From the NCBI GenBank assembly GCA_030066595.1, contig JASJBI010000055.1, forward strand, positions 1 to 32,948: 32,948 nucleotides of DNA, in the 5' to 3' direction. Both the position numbers and the translations under genes were made by a program. Shown piece by piece: positions 15,886 through 23,837 of the stretch (position 1 is the first letter of the stretch; every line of letters starts with the position of its first letter). Origin of the DNA: Alphaproteobacteria bacterium. Lineage in GTDB: Bacteria > Pseudomonadota > Alphaproteobacteria > JAJFFI01. The notes below the pieces were generated by a model. It had not been told where the DNA came from and ran no database searches. It worked only from the letters and a program-made list of their open reading frames with translations.

Positions 15886-15899
15886 TTGTTGCAGATCAA
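15886..15899. promoter_or_regulatory. FNR-like imperfect palindrome between the acyl-CoA synthetase and DUF1194 genes
   Basis: TTGTTGCAGATCAA matches TTGAT-N4-ATCAA at nine of ten positions. It lies 65 bases upstream of the acyl-CoA synthetase start and about 100 upstream of the DUF1194 gene, a plausible position for either. One mismatch in the left half-site lowers confidence. Confidence 0.3.
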
Positions 15900-15997
15900 C
15901 CTTGCCAAGCGCCGCACCGGCAATCCCGAGCGCCCGGTTGACCTGGCCAGCGGATCAGCCAAGATAGCCTCAGGGGTCTATTGCAGTGGGGGCGGGG

Positions 15998-16711
15998 ATG
16001 CGCCGGATTGTCGGGATCTTGGTCGGCCTCTTGGGTTTGCTCGGTGTGCCCGCGGCGGCCACCGAGCCGGTCGACCTGGAGCTCGTGCTGCTGGCCGACG
16101 CCTCGCGCTCGATCGATGACGCAGAGATCCGCTTCCAGCGCCAGGGCTATGCCGCCGCCATCACCGACCCGGCCATCATCGCCGCCATCCAGCAGGGCTA
16201 TCGCCAGCGCATCGCCGTGACCTATGTGGAATGGGGCGACGCCACCTCCCAGGAGGTGGTCGTGCCCTGGATGGTCGTGGACGGCCGCGACACCGCCCGG
16301 GCCTTCGCCGCCGCCCTGCTCGCCGCGCCGCGGCGCGCCCAGGGCCCGAATGCGATCGGCAGCGCCATCGCGGCGGCGCAAATACTGATCGAGGCGAACG
16401 ACATCAAAGGCGAGCGGGAGGTGATTGATTTCTCGGCGGACAGCGCCTTCAGCTTCGGCGGCATCCCGGTGCAAACGGCGCGCGCCGCGGCGCTCGGGGC
16501 CGGCATGACGATCAACGGGCTCGCCATCCTCTGCCGCAGCGAGTCCTGCAGCGGCCGGCCCGTGGACTACGACCTGGAAGGCACCTTCGCCCGCGACATC
16601 GTCGGCGGCCCCGGCAGCTTCGTGGTCACCGCCGACGACCGGGCGAGCTTTGCCGACGCGGTGCGCCGCAAGATGCTGCTCGAGATCGCGGATCTCGGCA
16701 CCGGGCGGTAG
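15998..16711 (+). CDS. Secreted DUF1194 protein with von Willebrand A-like fold
   Basis: A 237-residue protein with a clean signal peptide (MRRIVGILVGLLGLLGVPAAA, cleavage near residue 21), so it is exported. After it comes VDLELVLLADASRSID, where DASRS (34-38) is a MIDAS-type metal site as in vWA domains. VTYVEWGD and REVIDFSADSAFSFGG follow, and the length is normal for DUF1194. Start: ATG at 15998 gives the best signal peptide; an in-frame GTG at 15986 with AGGGG nine bases upstream is the alternative. Function unknown; vWA domains usually bind other proteins. It is convergent with the SDR gene. Confidence 0.85.
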   Translation: MRRIVGILVGLLGLLGVPAAATEPVDLELVLLADASRSIDDAEIRFQRQGYAAAITDPAIIAAIQQGYRQRIAVTYVEWGDATSQEVVVPWMVVDGRDTARAFAAALLAAPRRAQGPNAIGSAIAAAQILIEANDIKGEREVIDFSADSAFSFGGIPVQTARAAALGAGMTINGLAILCRSESCSGRPVDYDLEGTFARDIVGGPGSFVVTADDRASFADAVRRKMLLEIADLGTGR

Positions 16712-16719
16712 GCGAGCAA

Positions 16720-16751
16720 GGCGCCAAGGCGCGTGCCCCGCGCCTGGCGCC
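16720..16751. terminator. Likely bidirectional terminator hairpin
   Basis: GGCGCCAAGGCGCG (16720-16733) pairs with CGCGCCTGGCGCC (16739-16751) across a 5-base loop, giving a 13-base-pair G/C stem with one bulged base. It sits between two converging genes (DUF1194 and SDR). No clear T run flanks it, so termination strength is uncertain. Confidence 0.5.
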
Positions 16752-16763
16752 CGTTGTCGTCGT

Positions 16764-17582
16764 TCAGGCGGCGGCCGGGTGCCAGCCGGCGTCGGCCCAG
16801 ATCTCGCCGCTGACCGCCTGGTTGGTGATCATGAAGCAGATCGCGTCGGCGATCTCCTCCGGCCGAATCAGGCGCCCGAGCTGGGTGTCGGGCAGCACGT
16901 ATTTCTGAACGTACTCCTGGCCCATCGCGTTCAGGATCGGCGTGTCGGTGAAGCCCGGGTGGATGATGCTGCAGCGGACGCCGTGGAAGATCGCCTCCTT
17001 CATCAGCGTCGAGGCCGCGCCGTCCAGCGCCGCCTTGGCCGAAGCATAGGAGATCTGCCCCTTGTTGCCCTGCGAGGCGACCGAGCCGATGAAGACGATG
17101 GCCCCCTCCATCTCCTCCTGCGGGCCCCACTTGCGCAGGCCGCGCTGGAAGCGGCTCTCGGCCACGCGGGCGATCAACTCCATCGCCCAGTAGATCGGCG
17201 CGATGTAGTTCACCTCCGTGACCAGCCGAAACACCTCCTCGGGATAGATCGAGGTCTCGCCGCTGTTCCGGTTGACCTTGACCGCGAGCGCGTCGCGCAC
17301 GATGCCCGCCGCGGGCACGCAGATGTTGACCTTGCCATGCGTGTCGCAGATTTCGTCATAGACCGCGCGACGGAAATCAGGGTCGGTGGTGTCGCCCTCG
17401 TAGGGCTTGGCCACGGCGCGCCCGGACAGGCGGTTGACCTCTTGCGCGGCATGCACGACTTCGCTGCTCATATCGACCATGGCGATATGCCCGGCCTGTC
17501 GGTTCGCGAGTTCCACGCACACGGCTTTGCCGATGCCACCGGAGGCCCCGGTGATCACGGCGACCTTGTCTCTGATTTGCAT
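16764..17582 (-). CDS. Short-chain dehydrogenase/reductase (SDR)
   Basis: A 272-residue classical SDR. The cofactor motif TGASGGIG is at 11-18, an atypical CVPAAG in place of NNAG is at about 88-93, and the catalytic set is Ser167, Tyr179 and Lys183 (YASAK). VDMSS after the second strand (Asp37) suggests NAD(H) over NADP(H). An insert of roughly 25 residues around 140-160 (RFQRGLRKWGPQEEMEG) is longer than in typical 250-residue SDRs. The substrate cannot be assigned. Two direct TGC-N3-GCA repeats lie 100-135 bases upstream; if they bind PhaR, the enzyme may act on 3-hydroxyacyl compounds, but that is inference. Confidence 0.88.
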   Translation of the reverse strand: MQIRDKVAVITGASGGIGKAVCVELANRQAGHIAMVDMSSEVVHAAQEVNRLSGRAVAKPYEGDTTDPDFRRAVYDEICDTHGKVNICVPAAGIVRDALAVKVNRNSGETSIYPEEVFRLVTEVNYIAPIYWAMELIARVAESRFQRGLRKWGPQEEMEGAIVFIGSVASQGNKGQISYASAKAALDGAASTLMKEAIFHGVRCSIIHPGFTDTPILNAMGQEYVQKYVLPDTQLGRLIRPEEIADAICFMITNQAVSGEIWADAGWHPAAA

Positions 17583-17682
17583 GTTCTGCCTCCGTCAATC
17601 CGATGCTTTCTTCAACCCAGCCGTCTGGGCCGCCGGAAGCGTCTTAAGTCCTTTGAAAAACACCGGGATCCTAGCATATTTT

Positions 17683-17717
17683 GTGCATTGCAGCAAGAAA
17701 ATTGGTGCAGTGCAGCA
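17683..17717 (-). promoter_or_regulatory. Two direct 13-base repeats with TGC-N3-GCA palindromes, candidate operator
   Basis: GTGCATTGCAGCA (17683-17695) and GTGCAGTGCAGCA (17705-17717) differ at one base and start 22 bases apart, about two helical turns. Each contains TGC-N3-GCA, the core of the CTGC-N3-GCAG sites described for the polyhydroxyalkanoate repressor PhaR. They lie in an A/T-richer patch between the divergent SDR and methyltransferase genes, closer to the SDR side. No gene is seen in the rest of 17583-17856. Confidence 0.45.
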
Positions 17718-17856
17718 TAGCGCAGCGCGGATCACCCTCTGCGGCATACCAGGCGCCGCAGCCTGTGTGCTCGCTGGCCGCCAGGACGGTTCAATATGAC
17801 CAGAGAGTGCACTAAGGTCGCGCCCGCGCCGGCCAACAGACCGCAGGGATCGCGCC

Positions 17857-18675
17857 ATGGCTTTGACTGCCGAGTTCTACCAGAGGATCGAGCCGCTCTT
17901 CGAGGCCGGCTTCGGGACCGAGAATGTGGGTCCGCTGCTCTACGCCCTGGTGCGCATGACGCGGCCCGAACGGGTGCTCGAAGTGGGCCTCGGCTATACC
18001 ACCCCCTTCATCGCCCAAGCGCTGAAGGACAACCTGGCCGAGGTGGCCGCCGACCGCGACGTGTTGCGCGCGCCCGGCGCTGAGGAACAGCGGCGGGCCG
18101 TCCTGCTGGAGGACTATTACGCCCGCGACTACGCGCCCAAGCACTACGCCATCGACAATCTCTCGATCGCCGGGCAGACCGCCCATCGGGTCCTCGACGT
18201 GGCCCGCGCGCTCGACCTGGAATCCGTGATCGAGCTGCATGAGGGTGATTTTCGCGGCCACAGCGAGCGCATGAATCCGGCCTGCCTGCCGCTCGACCTG
18301 GTCTGGTTCGATTGCGGCGATGCGCCGGAGTATATCGATTTCATCAACGAGTACTGGCCACTCATCAACCCGAACCACGGGCTCTTGCTGCTGCACTTCA
18401 CCTATTGGCAGGTGACCATGATGCGCGATGGGCGACCCCAGCAGGTCATACTCTGCGGCTCCATCGCCAACGAGATCAAGCGCCAACAGCTGGCCGCCGG
18501 TCTCGACAGCCGGTTCGAGGTCCTGAGCCTGCTCGAGCCGCATAAGAGTCGCCAGGGCAGCGTCACCATGGTGCGCAAGCTGGGGCCCGCTTCCACGTGC
18601 CGGGACCGGAACTTCCAGGACGAGATCAGCCAGGCCACCGGCCAGCCGCTCGAGGCCATCCTGCCGCTTGGATAG
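17857..18675 (+). CDS. Class I SAM-dependent methyltransferase-like protein
   Basis: A 272-residue protein with the S-adenosylmethionine motif RVLEVGLGYTTPFIAQAL (Glu42-Val-Gly-Leu-Gly at about 42-46), an acidic residue pattern LDLVWFDCGDAPEY and the strand HGLLLLHFTYW, consistent with a Rossmann-fold methyltransferase of the Methyltransf_24 type. The insert between motif I and the next strand (DRDVLRAPGAEEQRRAVLLEDY onward) is longer than usual. ATG at 17857 has AGGGA upstream. Acceptor substrate unknown. It converges with the TPR-oxygenase gene, 12 bases between stops. Confidence 0.75.
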   Translation: MALTAEFYQRIEPLFEAGFGTENVGPLLYALVRMTRPERVLEVGLGYTTPFIAQALKDNLAEVAADRDVLRAPGAEEQRRAVLLEDYYARDYAPKHYAIDNLSIAGQTAHRVLDVARALDLESVIELHEGDFRGHSERMNPACLPLDLVWFDCGDAPEYIDFINEYWPLINPNHGLLLLHFTYWQVTMMRDGRPQQVILCGSIANEIKRQQLAAGLDSRFEVLSLLEPHKSRQGSVTMVRKLGPASTCRDRNFQDEISQATGQPLEAILPLG

Positions 18676-18687
18676 TTCAGTTGGCGC

Positions 18688-20370
18688 TCAGTCCGGCAGC
18701 ACGTCAAAGGCGATGCTGATCCGGTCCTGTTTGCTCTTGAAGGGGATGGTGTTGTGCCAGAAGTAGGATGGGAACAGCACCATTGCGCCTTCTTCCGGTT
18801 TGATCGCCTTGGACAGATAGGCGCCCGTCCGGTGCCGGCCCATGCGCCGTTCGTGCGGCTGGCCGAACTCGAGATAGCCGGCGTCACCCGAGGTTCCCCG
18901 CTTGACCACCGCCGGCACCCGGACGTAGTAGACCCCGCTCACGAAGCCGGCCGGATGGCAATGCGGGCTTTGATAGCCGCCGGAGTTCAGCACCACAGCC
19001 CAGCCGGTCAGCCGCCACCGTTCCGGGGGCGGGGCCGCATAGGGATTGCGGGTCTTTTTGAGCGTGCTTTCGATGTAGTCGGCGACGTTGGCCTCGATGA
19101 TCCCGCGCAGCGCGGCGATCGTCGGATGATCGTCGAACAGAATCTCCATGGTCTGGCTGCCGCCGGTGGTCGACTTTCCGGGCCGGTCGGCCAACAGGCT
19201 GGGACAGGCATAGACATGCTCGGCCAGTGCCGCGTTGAACGCAGCGACGCTGCGCCAGCCCTCGACCGCGTCCAGGCGCCGGATCTCGACCAGGCGGCGA
19301 AAGTCCAACAGCGCGCGCGCCTCGGGCTTGCGCCCCGATTCCTGCAGAGCGGTCGCGAGATGGGCCTGCGCCCGGATGTCGCCGGGCGCGGCCTTGAGCG
19401 CGCGCTTGAAGGCCGCCACCGCGCCGGCGGGATTGCCCATCGCGGCGAGCGTCACGCCCAGGTTGACATGTGCCGTCGCGTAACCGGGATCGATCTTCAC
19501 GGCGCGCCGGATTGCCGCCGCCGCCTCCTTGAGATCGCCGCGATCGTGCAAAACGCTGCCCATGTTGGCGTGCGCTTCGGCCAGCTCGGGATTGAGGTCG
19601 GCGGCGTGCCGATAGGCGCCCAGGGCGCGGTCGCGCTTATTCAGCTCGTAGAGAACGTTGCCCAAGCCGAGATGCACCTCGGCCCGACCCGGATCAATGT
19701 CGAGCGCGCGCGTGAACGCCTGCTCGGCCGGTTCCAGATGTCCTTGGGCGAACAGCACCAGGCCGAGATTGTAGTGCGCATCTGCGAAGTGCGGCGCAAT
19801 CTTGAGCGCCTTTCGGAAGGAGGCCGCCGCGTCGTCGTAGCGGCCGAGCTTTTGCTGCACGACGCCCAGGTTCGCGTAGATCTGGGGTTGCCCCGGGTTG
19901 CTTGCCGCCGCACGCCGAAACTCGTCGAGCGCTTCGGTCAAGCGATTGCAGGCATAAAGCGCATTGCCGAGATTGAACCGGGCTTCGGCCGAGCTCGCGT
20001 CGAGGGTGAGGGCGTGCCGATAGCTCTCGACCGCGTCCTCCGGCCGATCCATGGCGAGATAGACATTGCCCAGGTCGTTGCGATAGCCGGGCGCGTCCGG
20101 ATCGAATTCTATGGCGCTTTGCAGGCAGGAGAGGGCCCTGTCGAATTGCCCGGCCTGCGCATAGAGAACGCCCAAGCGATGCCACGCATCCGCGTTCTCG
20201 GGCCAAGCCTGAATCGCCTGGCGATAGACCGCTTCCGCCGCCTGCAGATGTCCCGCTCGATGCTCCGTCATCGCCGAAGCGAGCAGCTGCTGGGCGCGAG
20301 ACGAACCGGCGGGTCGGCTGCTCCGAGATTTTTTTGCGGATGCGCGGCGGGTGTTCCTTTGTTTTGCCAT
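18688..20370 (-). CDS. TPR-repeat protein with C-terminal 2OG-Fe(II) oxygenase-like domain
   Basis: A 560-residue fusion. Residues 1-25 are a basic tail (Lys/Arg/Ser). About 28-370 are roughly ten tetratricopeptide repeats with the usual W-x4-L-G-x7-A-x6-P spacing (for example ADAWHRLGVLYAQAG). About 430-560 match putative 2-oxoglutarate/Fe(II) oxygenases: GGYQSPHCHPAGFVSGVYYV (His470, His472), GYLEFG, then PEEGAMVLFPSYFWHNTIPF (His539) and DRISIAFDVLP with the Arg550 expected to bind 2-oxoglutarate. Likely iron ligands are His472, an acidic residue near 501 and His539. No signal peptide, so cytosolic. No good ribosome site is seen before the ATG. Substrate unknown; the TPR array probably recruits a protein target. 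Confidence 0.82.
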   Translation of the reverse strand: MAKQRNTRRASAKKSRSSRPAGSSRAQQLLASAMTEHRAGHLQAAEAVYRQAIQAWPENADAWHRLGVLYAQAGQFDRALSCLQSAIEFDPDAPGYRNDLGNVYLAMDRPEDAVESYRHALTLDASSAEARFNLGNALYACNRLTEALDEFRRAAASNPGQPQIYANLGVVQQKLGRYDDAAASFRKALKIAPHFADAHYNLGLVLFAQGHLEPAEQAFTRALDIDPGRAEVHLGLGNVLYELNKRDRALGAYRHAADLNPELAEAHANMGSVLHDRGDLKEAAAAIRRAVKIDPGYATAHVNLGVTLAAMGNPAGAVAAFKRALKAAPGDIRAQAHLATALQESGRKPEARALLDFRRLVEIRRLDAVEGWRSVAAFNAALAEHVYACPSLLADRPGKSTTGGSQTMEILFDDHPTIAALRGIIEANVADYIESTLKKTRNPYAAPPPERWRLTGWAVVLNSGGYQSPHCHPAGFVSGVYYVRVPAVVKRGTSGDAGYLEFGQPHERRMGRHRTGAYLSKAIKPEEGAMVLFPSYFWHNTIPFKSKQDRISIAFDVLPD

Positions 20371-20719
20371 AATTGCTTGATTCTATGCTTTTCCGAAATC
20401 GTTGGCCTGCCGCCGGCGTCGCGCAATGTAACGGTGTTCGCAATAGCCGGTGCTCGCCGGCAGGTCAATTCGTTATTGATCGCCCGAATCCCAAGGTGCC
20501 GCGAGCCCGATGGGGCCGCTCAGCGCTGAGGGATTTGTTATTGAGAGCGCGAAAAAGGAAGCAATATCAATATACTTGATACTTGCAAGCCGTTCCGCAA
20601 ATGGTTAATGTTCGTGCCACGCGGACCGGCGACCGGCGGCGCGGGGCAATGCAGGGAGGTCCCACTGGCCGGCGGTTGCATCGCAAACGAAGGCTGCTGA
20701 TAAGACCAGATCGGCATGG
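20371..20719. other. Intergenic stretch without a supported gene
   Basis: Between the divergent TPR-oxygenase and M23 genes. A TAGAAT sequence on the minus strand about 10 bases before the TPR start could be a -10 element, but no matching -35 is seen. Open frames here (for example minus-strand 20538-20819) lack ribosome sites and use codons unlike the neighbours; they are not called. Confidence 0.4.
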
Positions 20720-20749
20720 TTGAGGGTTTTGCCGTCACTCGGCTATAGT
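20720..20749 (+). promoter_or_regulatory. Probable promoter for the M23 peptidase-bactofilin operon
   Basis: TTGAGG at 20720-20725 is followed after 18 bases by TATAGT at 20744-20749 (or after 17 by CTATAG). A second TATAGTCG occurs at 20860-20867, only about 30 bases before the ATG, without a clear -35. The upstream promoter would give a leader of about 140 bases. Confidence 0.45.
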
Positions 20750-20898
20750 CGGAGAAAATATCGGTCGTGCAGATCTTTCCCGACATCGTCATAGCTATAT
20801 GAGGTGAGAACAAGTCCAACTTGCTCTTTTCTTGTGTGAGCCTTTGCGGAGGGGGGCGTTATAGTCGCCACAATAAGTGCAATAACTAGGTGGGTTTT

Positions 20899-22386
20899 AT
20901 GAGTTTGGAGAAGTCTACTCGCCGCGGTTGGGGCGCGGTGTCTCGGGTACTACAGATTTCGCCGACTGGTAACGACGAGGCTCCGTCCTCGGAGGCCTCA
21001 GAGTCTGCACACCAGTCTGACACATTGTCTGCTCGGCAGGAGCCGGACCCGCCGCGGCGCCAAAGTCCGTGGGCCGAGCACTTTGCGCGCCTCAGGAAGG
21101 CCACAACCGGGCTTGTTCCGGAGCGCCAAGTCTTCTTCCGGACGCGCGGCGAAATCCGCTATGTGACGATTCCGGGATGGCTTCAGATCGCGACGATCTC
21201 GGGCGCGGCGGCCCTGGTCGGCTGGGGTGGGTTTACCACCGGCTACTACTTCTCCTTTGACCGGGTGATGGCCTTCAAGGACCAGCAAATCCACGACGCG
21301 CGGAGTGCCCATCAGGCCGTCGCGCAAGAGGTCGGCCGCTATGAGCAACGCTTCGTCGAGTACGGCCGCGATCTGAAAGAACGTCGCGAGGCGCTCGCTC
21401 AGGTCATTTCTCAGGTCGACAGCGCCGACGCGCTCAAGTTGGGCGGGGTCAAGGCTGAGGAACTGCCTGTGTTCTTCGGCGTGCAGGATGTGCGGAGCCC
21501 CGAAATGCGGGCGCTGCACAGTCCGTGGGGTCGAATGGGTCCGCGCAAGAACGAGCTGTGGCTGAACTTCGACCACATGGAGAGCGAACTCAAGACGGTG
21601 GTGGCAAACCATGCGGGCGTGGTGGACGAGCGGGATCGCCTGCGCGAGAGACTGCAAGATCTGGAAGGCACCGTGACCTCGCTGCGCAGCTCACACGAGC
21701 AGGTCTTGCGGCGTGTGACCGAAAGCACCAACGACACGGTGGTCGAGGTCGAGAAGTTGATCGGCATGACCGGCCTGAAGGTCAGCAAGCTTTTGGACAG
21801 GCTCAAGGCGCGCGAGCCCGCAATGGCCGATCGCGGCCTCGGAGGCCAGGGCGGTCCCTTCGTGGAGGTCGCCTCGCTGTCGCTGCCGCCGGATGATCCA
21901 ATCATACGAACGGCGGTGATGCTCGACCGGAAGATGGAGCGGTGGAACAACTTGCAGCGGCTGCTGCGCATGCTGCCGCTGGTGCCGCCGGTGGATCACT
22001 ATCGCCTGACCAGCAGCTTCGGCCGGCGTATCGATCCCCTGCGCAGACGGTGGGCGCATCATCACGGTGTCGATCTCGCGAACTATTCCGGCACGCCGAT
22101 CCTTGCGGCGGCGCCCGGCAGGGTCGTGTTCTCTGGCTGGCGTGGGAATTACGGGCGGACCATTGAGATCGACCACGGACTGGGTGTCCAGACACGCTAT
22201 AGCCATCTCAAAAAGATTCTCGTAAAGGAGGGACAGCGGGTTGAGTTTCGGGATAAAATCGCATTAATGGGGAGTTCCGGTCGGAGTACAGGCACCCATC
22301 TCCATTACGAAGTCCGGTTCGACGAAAAGCCCCTCAATCCCATCAAGTTCATGAAGGCAGGGAAATATGTTTTCAAAGGGAAGTAA
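20899..22386 (+). CDS. M23 family (LytM) peptidase, membrane-anchored
   Basis: A 495-residue peptidoglycan endopeptidase. The cytoplasmic N-terminus is followed by one membrane span at about 94-117, a coiled-coil-rich region (for example HMESELKTVVANHAG and DRLRERLQDLEGTV) and a C-terminal M23 domain in the periplasm. Zinc ligands are intact: His388 and Asp392 (HHGVD) and His467-Leu-His469 (GTHLHYEV), with His435 in YSHL. The ATG at 20899 has AGGTGG five bases upstream and is preferred over the GTG at 20890. Its last 20 bases overlap the bactofilin gene. Pairs of M23 peptidase and bactofilin control cell curvature or stalk/bud shape in other bacteria (H. pylori Csd1-CcmA; Hyphomonas LmdC-BacA). 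Confidence 0.92.
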   Translation: MSLEKSTRRGWGAVSRVLQISPTGNDEAPSSEASESAHQSDTLSARQEPDPPRRQSPWAEHFARLRKATTGLVPERQVFFRTRGEIRYVTIPGWLQIATISGAAALVGWGGFTTGYYFSFDRVMAFKDQQIHDARSAHQAVAQEVGRYEQRFVEYGRDLKERREALAQVISQVDSADALKLGGVKAEELPVFFGVQDVRSPEMRALHSPWGRMGPRKNELWLNFDHMESELKTVVANHAGVVDERDRLRERLQDLEGTVTSLRSSHEQVLRRVTESTNDTVVEVEKLIGMTGLKVSKLLDRLKAREPAMADRGLGGQGGPFVEVASLSLPPDDPIIRTAVMLDRKMERWNNLQRLLRMLPLVPPVDHYRLTSSFGRRIDPLRRRWAHHHGVDLANYSGTPILAAAPGRVVFSGWRGNYGRTIEIDHGLGVQTRYSHLKKILVKEGQRVEFRDKIALMGSSGRSTGTHLHYEVRFDEKPLNPIKFMKAGKYVFKGK

Positions 22387-22873
22387 CGGCGAACAGCCGC
22401 CACAACCCGAAGTCACGGTTAAAGAGAAGCCTGCATCAATGTCTATGCCATCCATCGTCAGCGCAAATCTGCGAATCAATGGCGACCTCATCAGCGAAGG
22501 CGACGTCCAGATCGAAGGCACCGTCGAAGGCAACATCACCAGTCGCATGTTGACCGTTGGAGAGTCCGGCGTCGTCAAGGGGGAGATCGTCGCCGATCAG
22601 GTGACCATCGCGGGGCGGGTCAATGGCAAGGTCAAGGCGCGCACCGTGACTCTGTCGCAGACCTCGGATGTGTCCGGCGACATCAGCCATGAGGCACTGG
22701 GCATCGAAGCCGGCGCGCGTTTCGAGGGCAGCTGCAAGAAGATCGACATGAGCAAGAAAGACATGTCGCCCGGCGAAGAAGCCCTCAAGAAGGTCGCGAA
22801 CGCAAGTGCTGCCGGCAGCGCATCGGCACCCAGCACACCCGCACCGGTCAGCGCGGCCGGCGGCCAAAAGTAG
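22367..22873 (+). CDS. Bactofilin
   Basis: A 168-residue cytoskeletal polymer protein. The core (about 33-125) shows the bactofilin beta-helix ladder of short hydrophobic turns (ISEGDVQIEGTVEGNI, VVKGEIVADQVTIAGRVNG, SGDISHEALGIEAGARFEG), flanked by disordered Pro/Gln- and Ala/Ser-rich tails, as usual. It starts inside the M23 peptidase gene (20-base overlap), so the two are translationally coupled and probably act together, with the filament positioning the peptidase at the inner membrane. Confidence 0.93.
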   Translation: MFSKGSNGEQPPQPEVTVKEKPASMSMPSIVSANLRINGDLISEGDVQIEGTVEGNITSRMLTVGESGVVKGEIVADQVTIAGRVNGKVKARTVTLSQTSDVSGDISHEALGIEAGARFEGSCKKIDMSKKDMSPGEEALKKVANASAAGSASAPSTPAPVSAAGGQK

Positions 22874-22909
22874 GCGGCCCGTCCGACCCAAGCTTTGTTT
22901 GGGGGCCGC
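22874..22909 (+). terminator. Hairpin after bactofilin gene, probable terminator
   Basis: GCGGCCC (22874-22880) pairs with GGGCCGC (22903-22909), and an inner CCCAA/TTGGG can pair as well, enclosing GCTTTG. It begins right after the bactofilin stop codon. The opposite strand gene ends at 22952, so it may serve both. Confidence 0.5.
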
Positions 22910-22951
22910 TCCGGCGGCCCGTCCGTGCGATCCTGTGGCCAATCGGGCGCT

Positions 22952-23812
22952 TCAGGCCTGTGCCAGAACCGTGTCGATAAGGTCTCGGGCCTCAGGCTCT
23001 TCGAGAGTGGGCGCGTGGCCCATCCCGGAAATGGTCACGTCCTTCATGTGCGGCACCGTCTCGAGCATTCGGACCAGGGTCGGCGCCGTCAGGACGTCCG
23101 AGTTCTCGCCCCGGACGACCGCCGCCGGTAGCGTGCGGAGCGCGCGGAACAGCCGCCACAGGTCTGGCAGAGGCTCCGCGGGGCTGATCAGGGGTTTGAC
23201 CAGGTTGACGTCCCAGTCATAGTGCAGCTGGCCGTCCTTGCCCTCGCGAAAGGTACTCCGGGCAAAGCGCTGCCAGTCTTCCTCGCTCTTGAGGCCGAGC
23301 AGGGGCAGAATCTCCTTCAGATGCGCGACCGCGCCGTCCCAGTCCTTTTGTGGCCGGTCGCGCCCGACATAGTTGAGGATGCGGGTGACCGCGCCGTCAT
23401 TCAGATCCGGGCCCACGTCGTTCAGCACCACCCCGGCGACCGCGGTCGGCGCCATCGCGGCCAGCGCGGTGGCCAGCAGGCCGCCCATAGACGTGCCGAT
23501 CACCGCGACCCGATGACAGTTGGTCGCGGCCAGCAGGTGCCGGATGTCGTTGAGATAGACCGCGGGCTGATAGTTCCGCCAGTTGAGGTCGTATTGCGAC
23601 CGGCCACGCCCCCGGTAGTCGGGGCAAAGCACCCGCCGCGTCCGGGCGAGGTCCGCGGCCAGCCGGTCGAAGTCCTTGGCGTTCCGGGTCAGGCCGCCGA
23701 GGCAGAGCACCGGCGTCGTGGTCCACGCGGGATCGCCGTAGTCACGGAAGTAGAGGCGAAGACCGTCTTGCGCGGTGAGGGTACGTTCGCGATAGCCACT
23801 CGGATCCGCCAT
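22952..23812 (-). CDS. Alpha/beta hydrolase
   Basis: A 286-residue hydrolase. The nucleophile elbow is GTSMGG with Ser108; the likely acid is Asp239 (RGENSDVL) and the base is His266 (GMGHAP). An oxyanion segment LCLGGLTRNAKDF and the strand VLCPDYRGRGRS fit the esterase/haloperoxidase-like branch. No signal peptide, so cytosolic. It lies 25 bases downstream of the haloacid dehalogenase gene on the same strand and may be co-transcribed. The Ser nucleophile rules against the Asp-type haloalkane/fluoroacetate dehalogenases. Substrate unknown. Confidence 0.85.
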   Translation of the reverse strand: MADPSGYRERTLTAQDGLRLYFRDYGDPAWTTTPVLCLGGLTRNAKDFDRLAADLARTRRVLCPDYRGRGRSQYDLNWRNYQPAVYLNDIRHLLAATNCHRVAVIGTSMGGLLATALAAMAPTAVAGVVLNDVGPDLNDGAVTRILNYVGRDRPQKDWDGAVAHLKEILPLLGLKSEEDWQRFARSTFREGKDGQLHYDWDVNLVKPLISPAEPLPDLWRLFRALRTLPAAVVRGENSDVLTAPTLVRMLETVPHMKDVTISGMGHAPTLEEPEARDLIDTVLAQA

Positions 23813-23837
23813 CGGCCCCTCTGTGTCCGCTTGCCCG

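Noticed and set aside
20538..20819. 93-codon minus-strand ORF in the gap before the M23 gene
   Set aside because: No ribosome site, low-complexity product, and it overlaps the likely M23 promoter.
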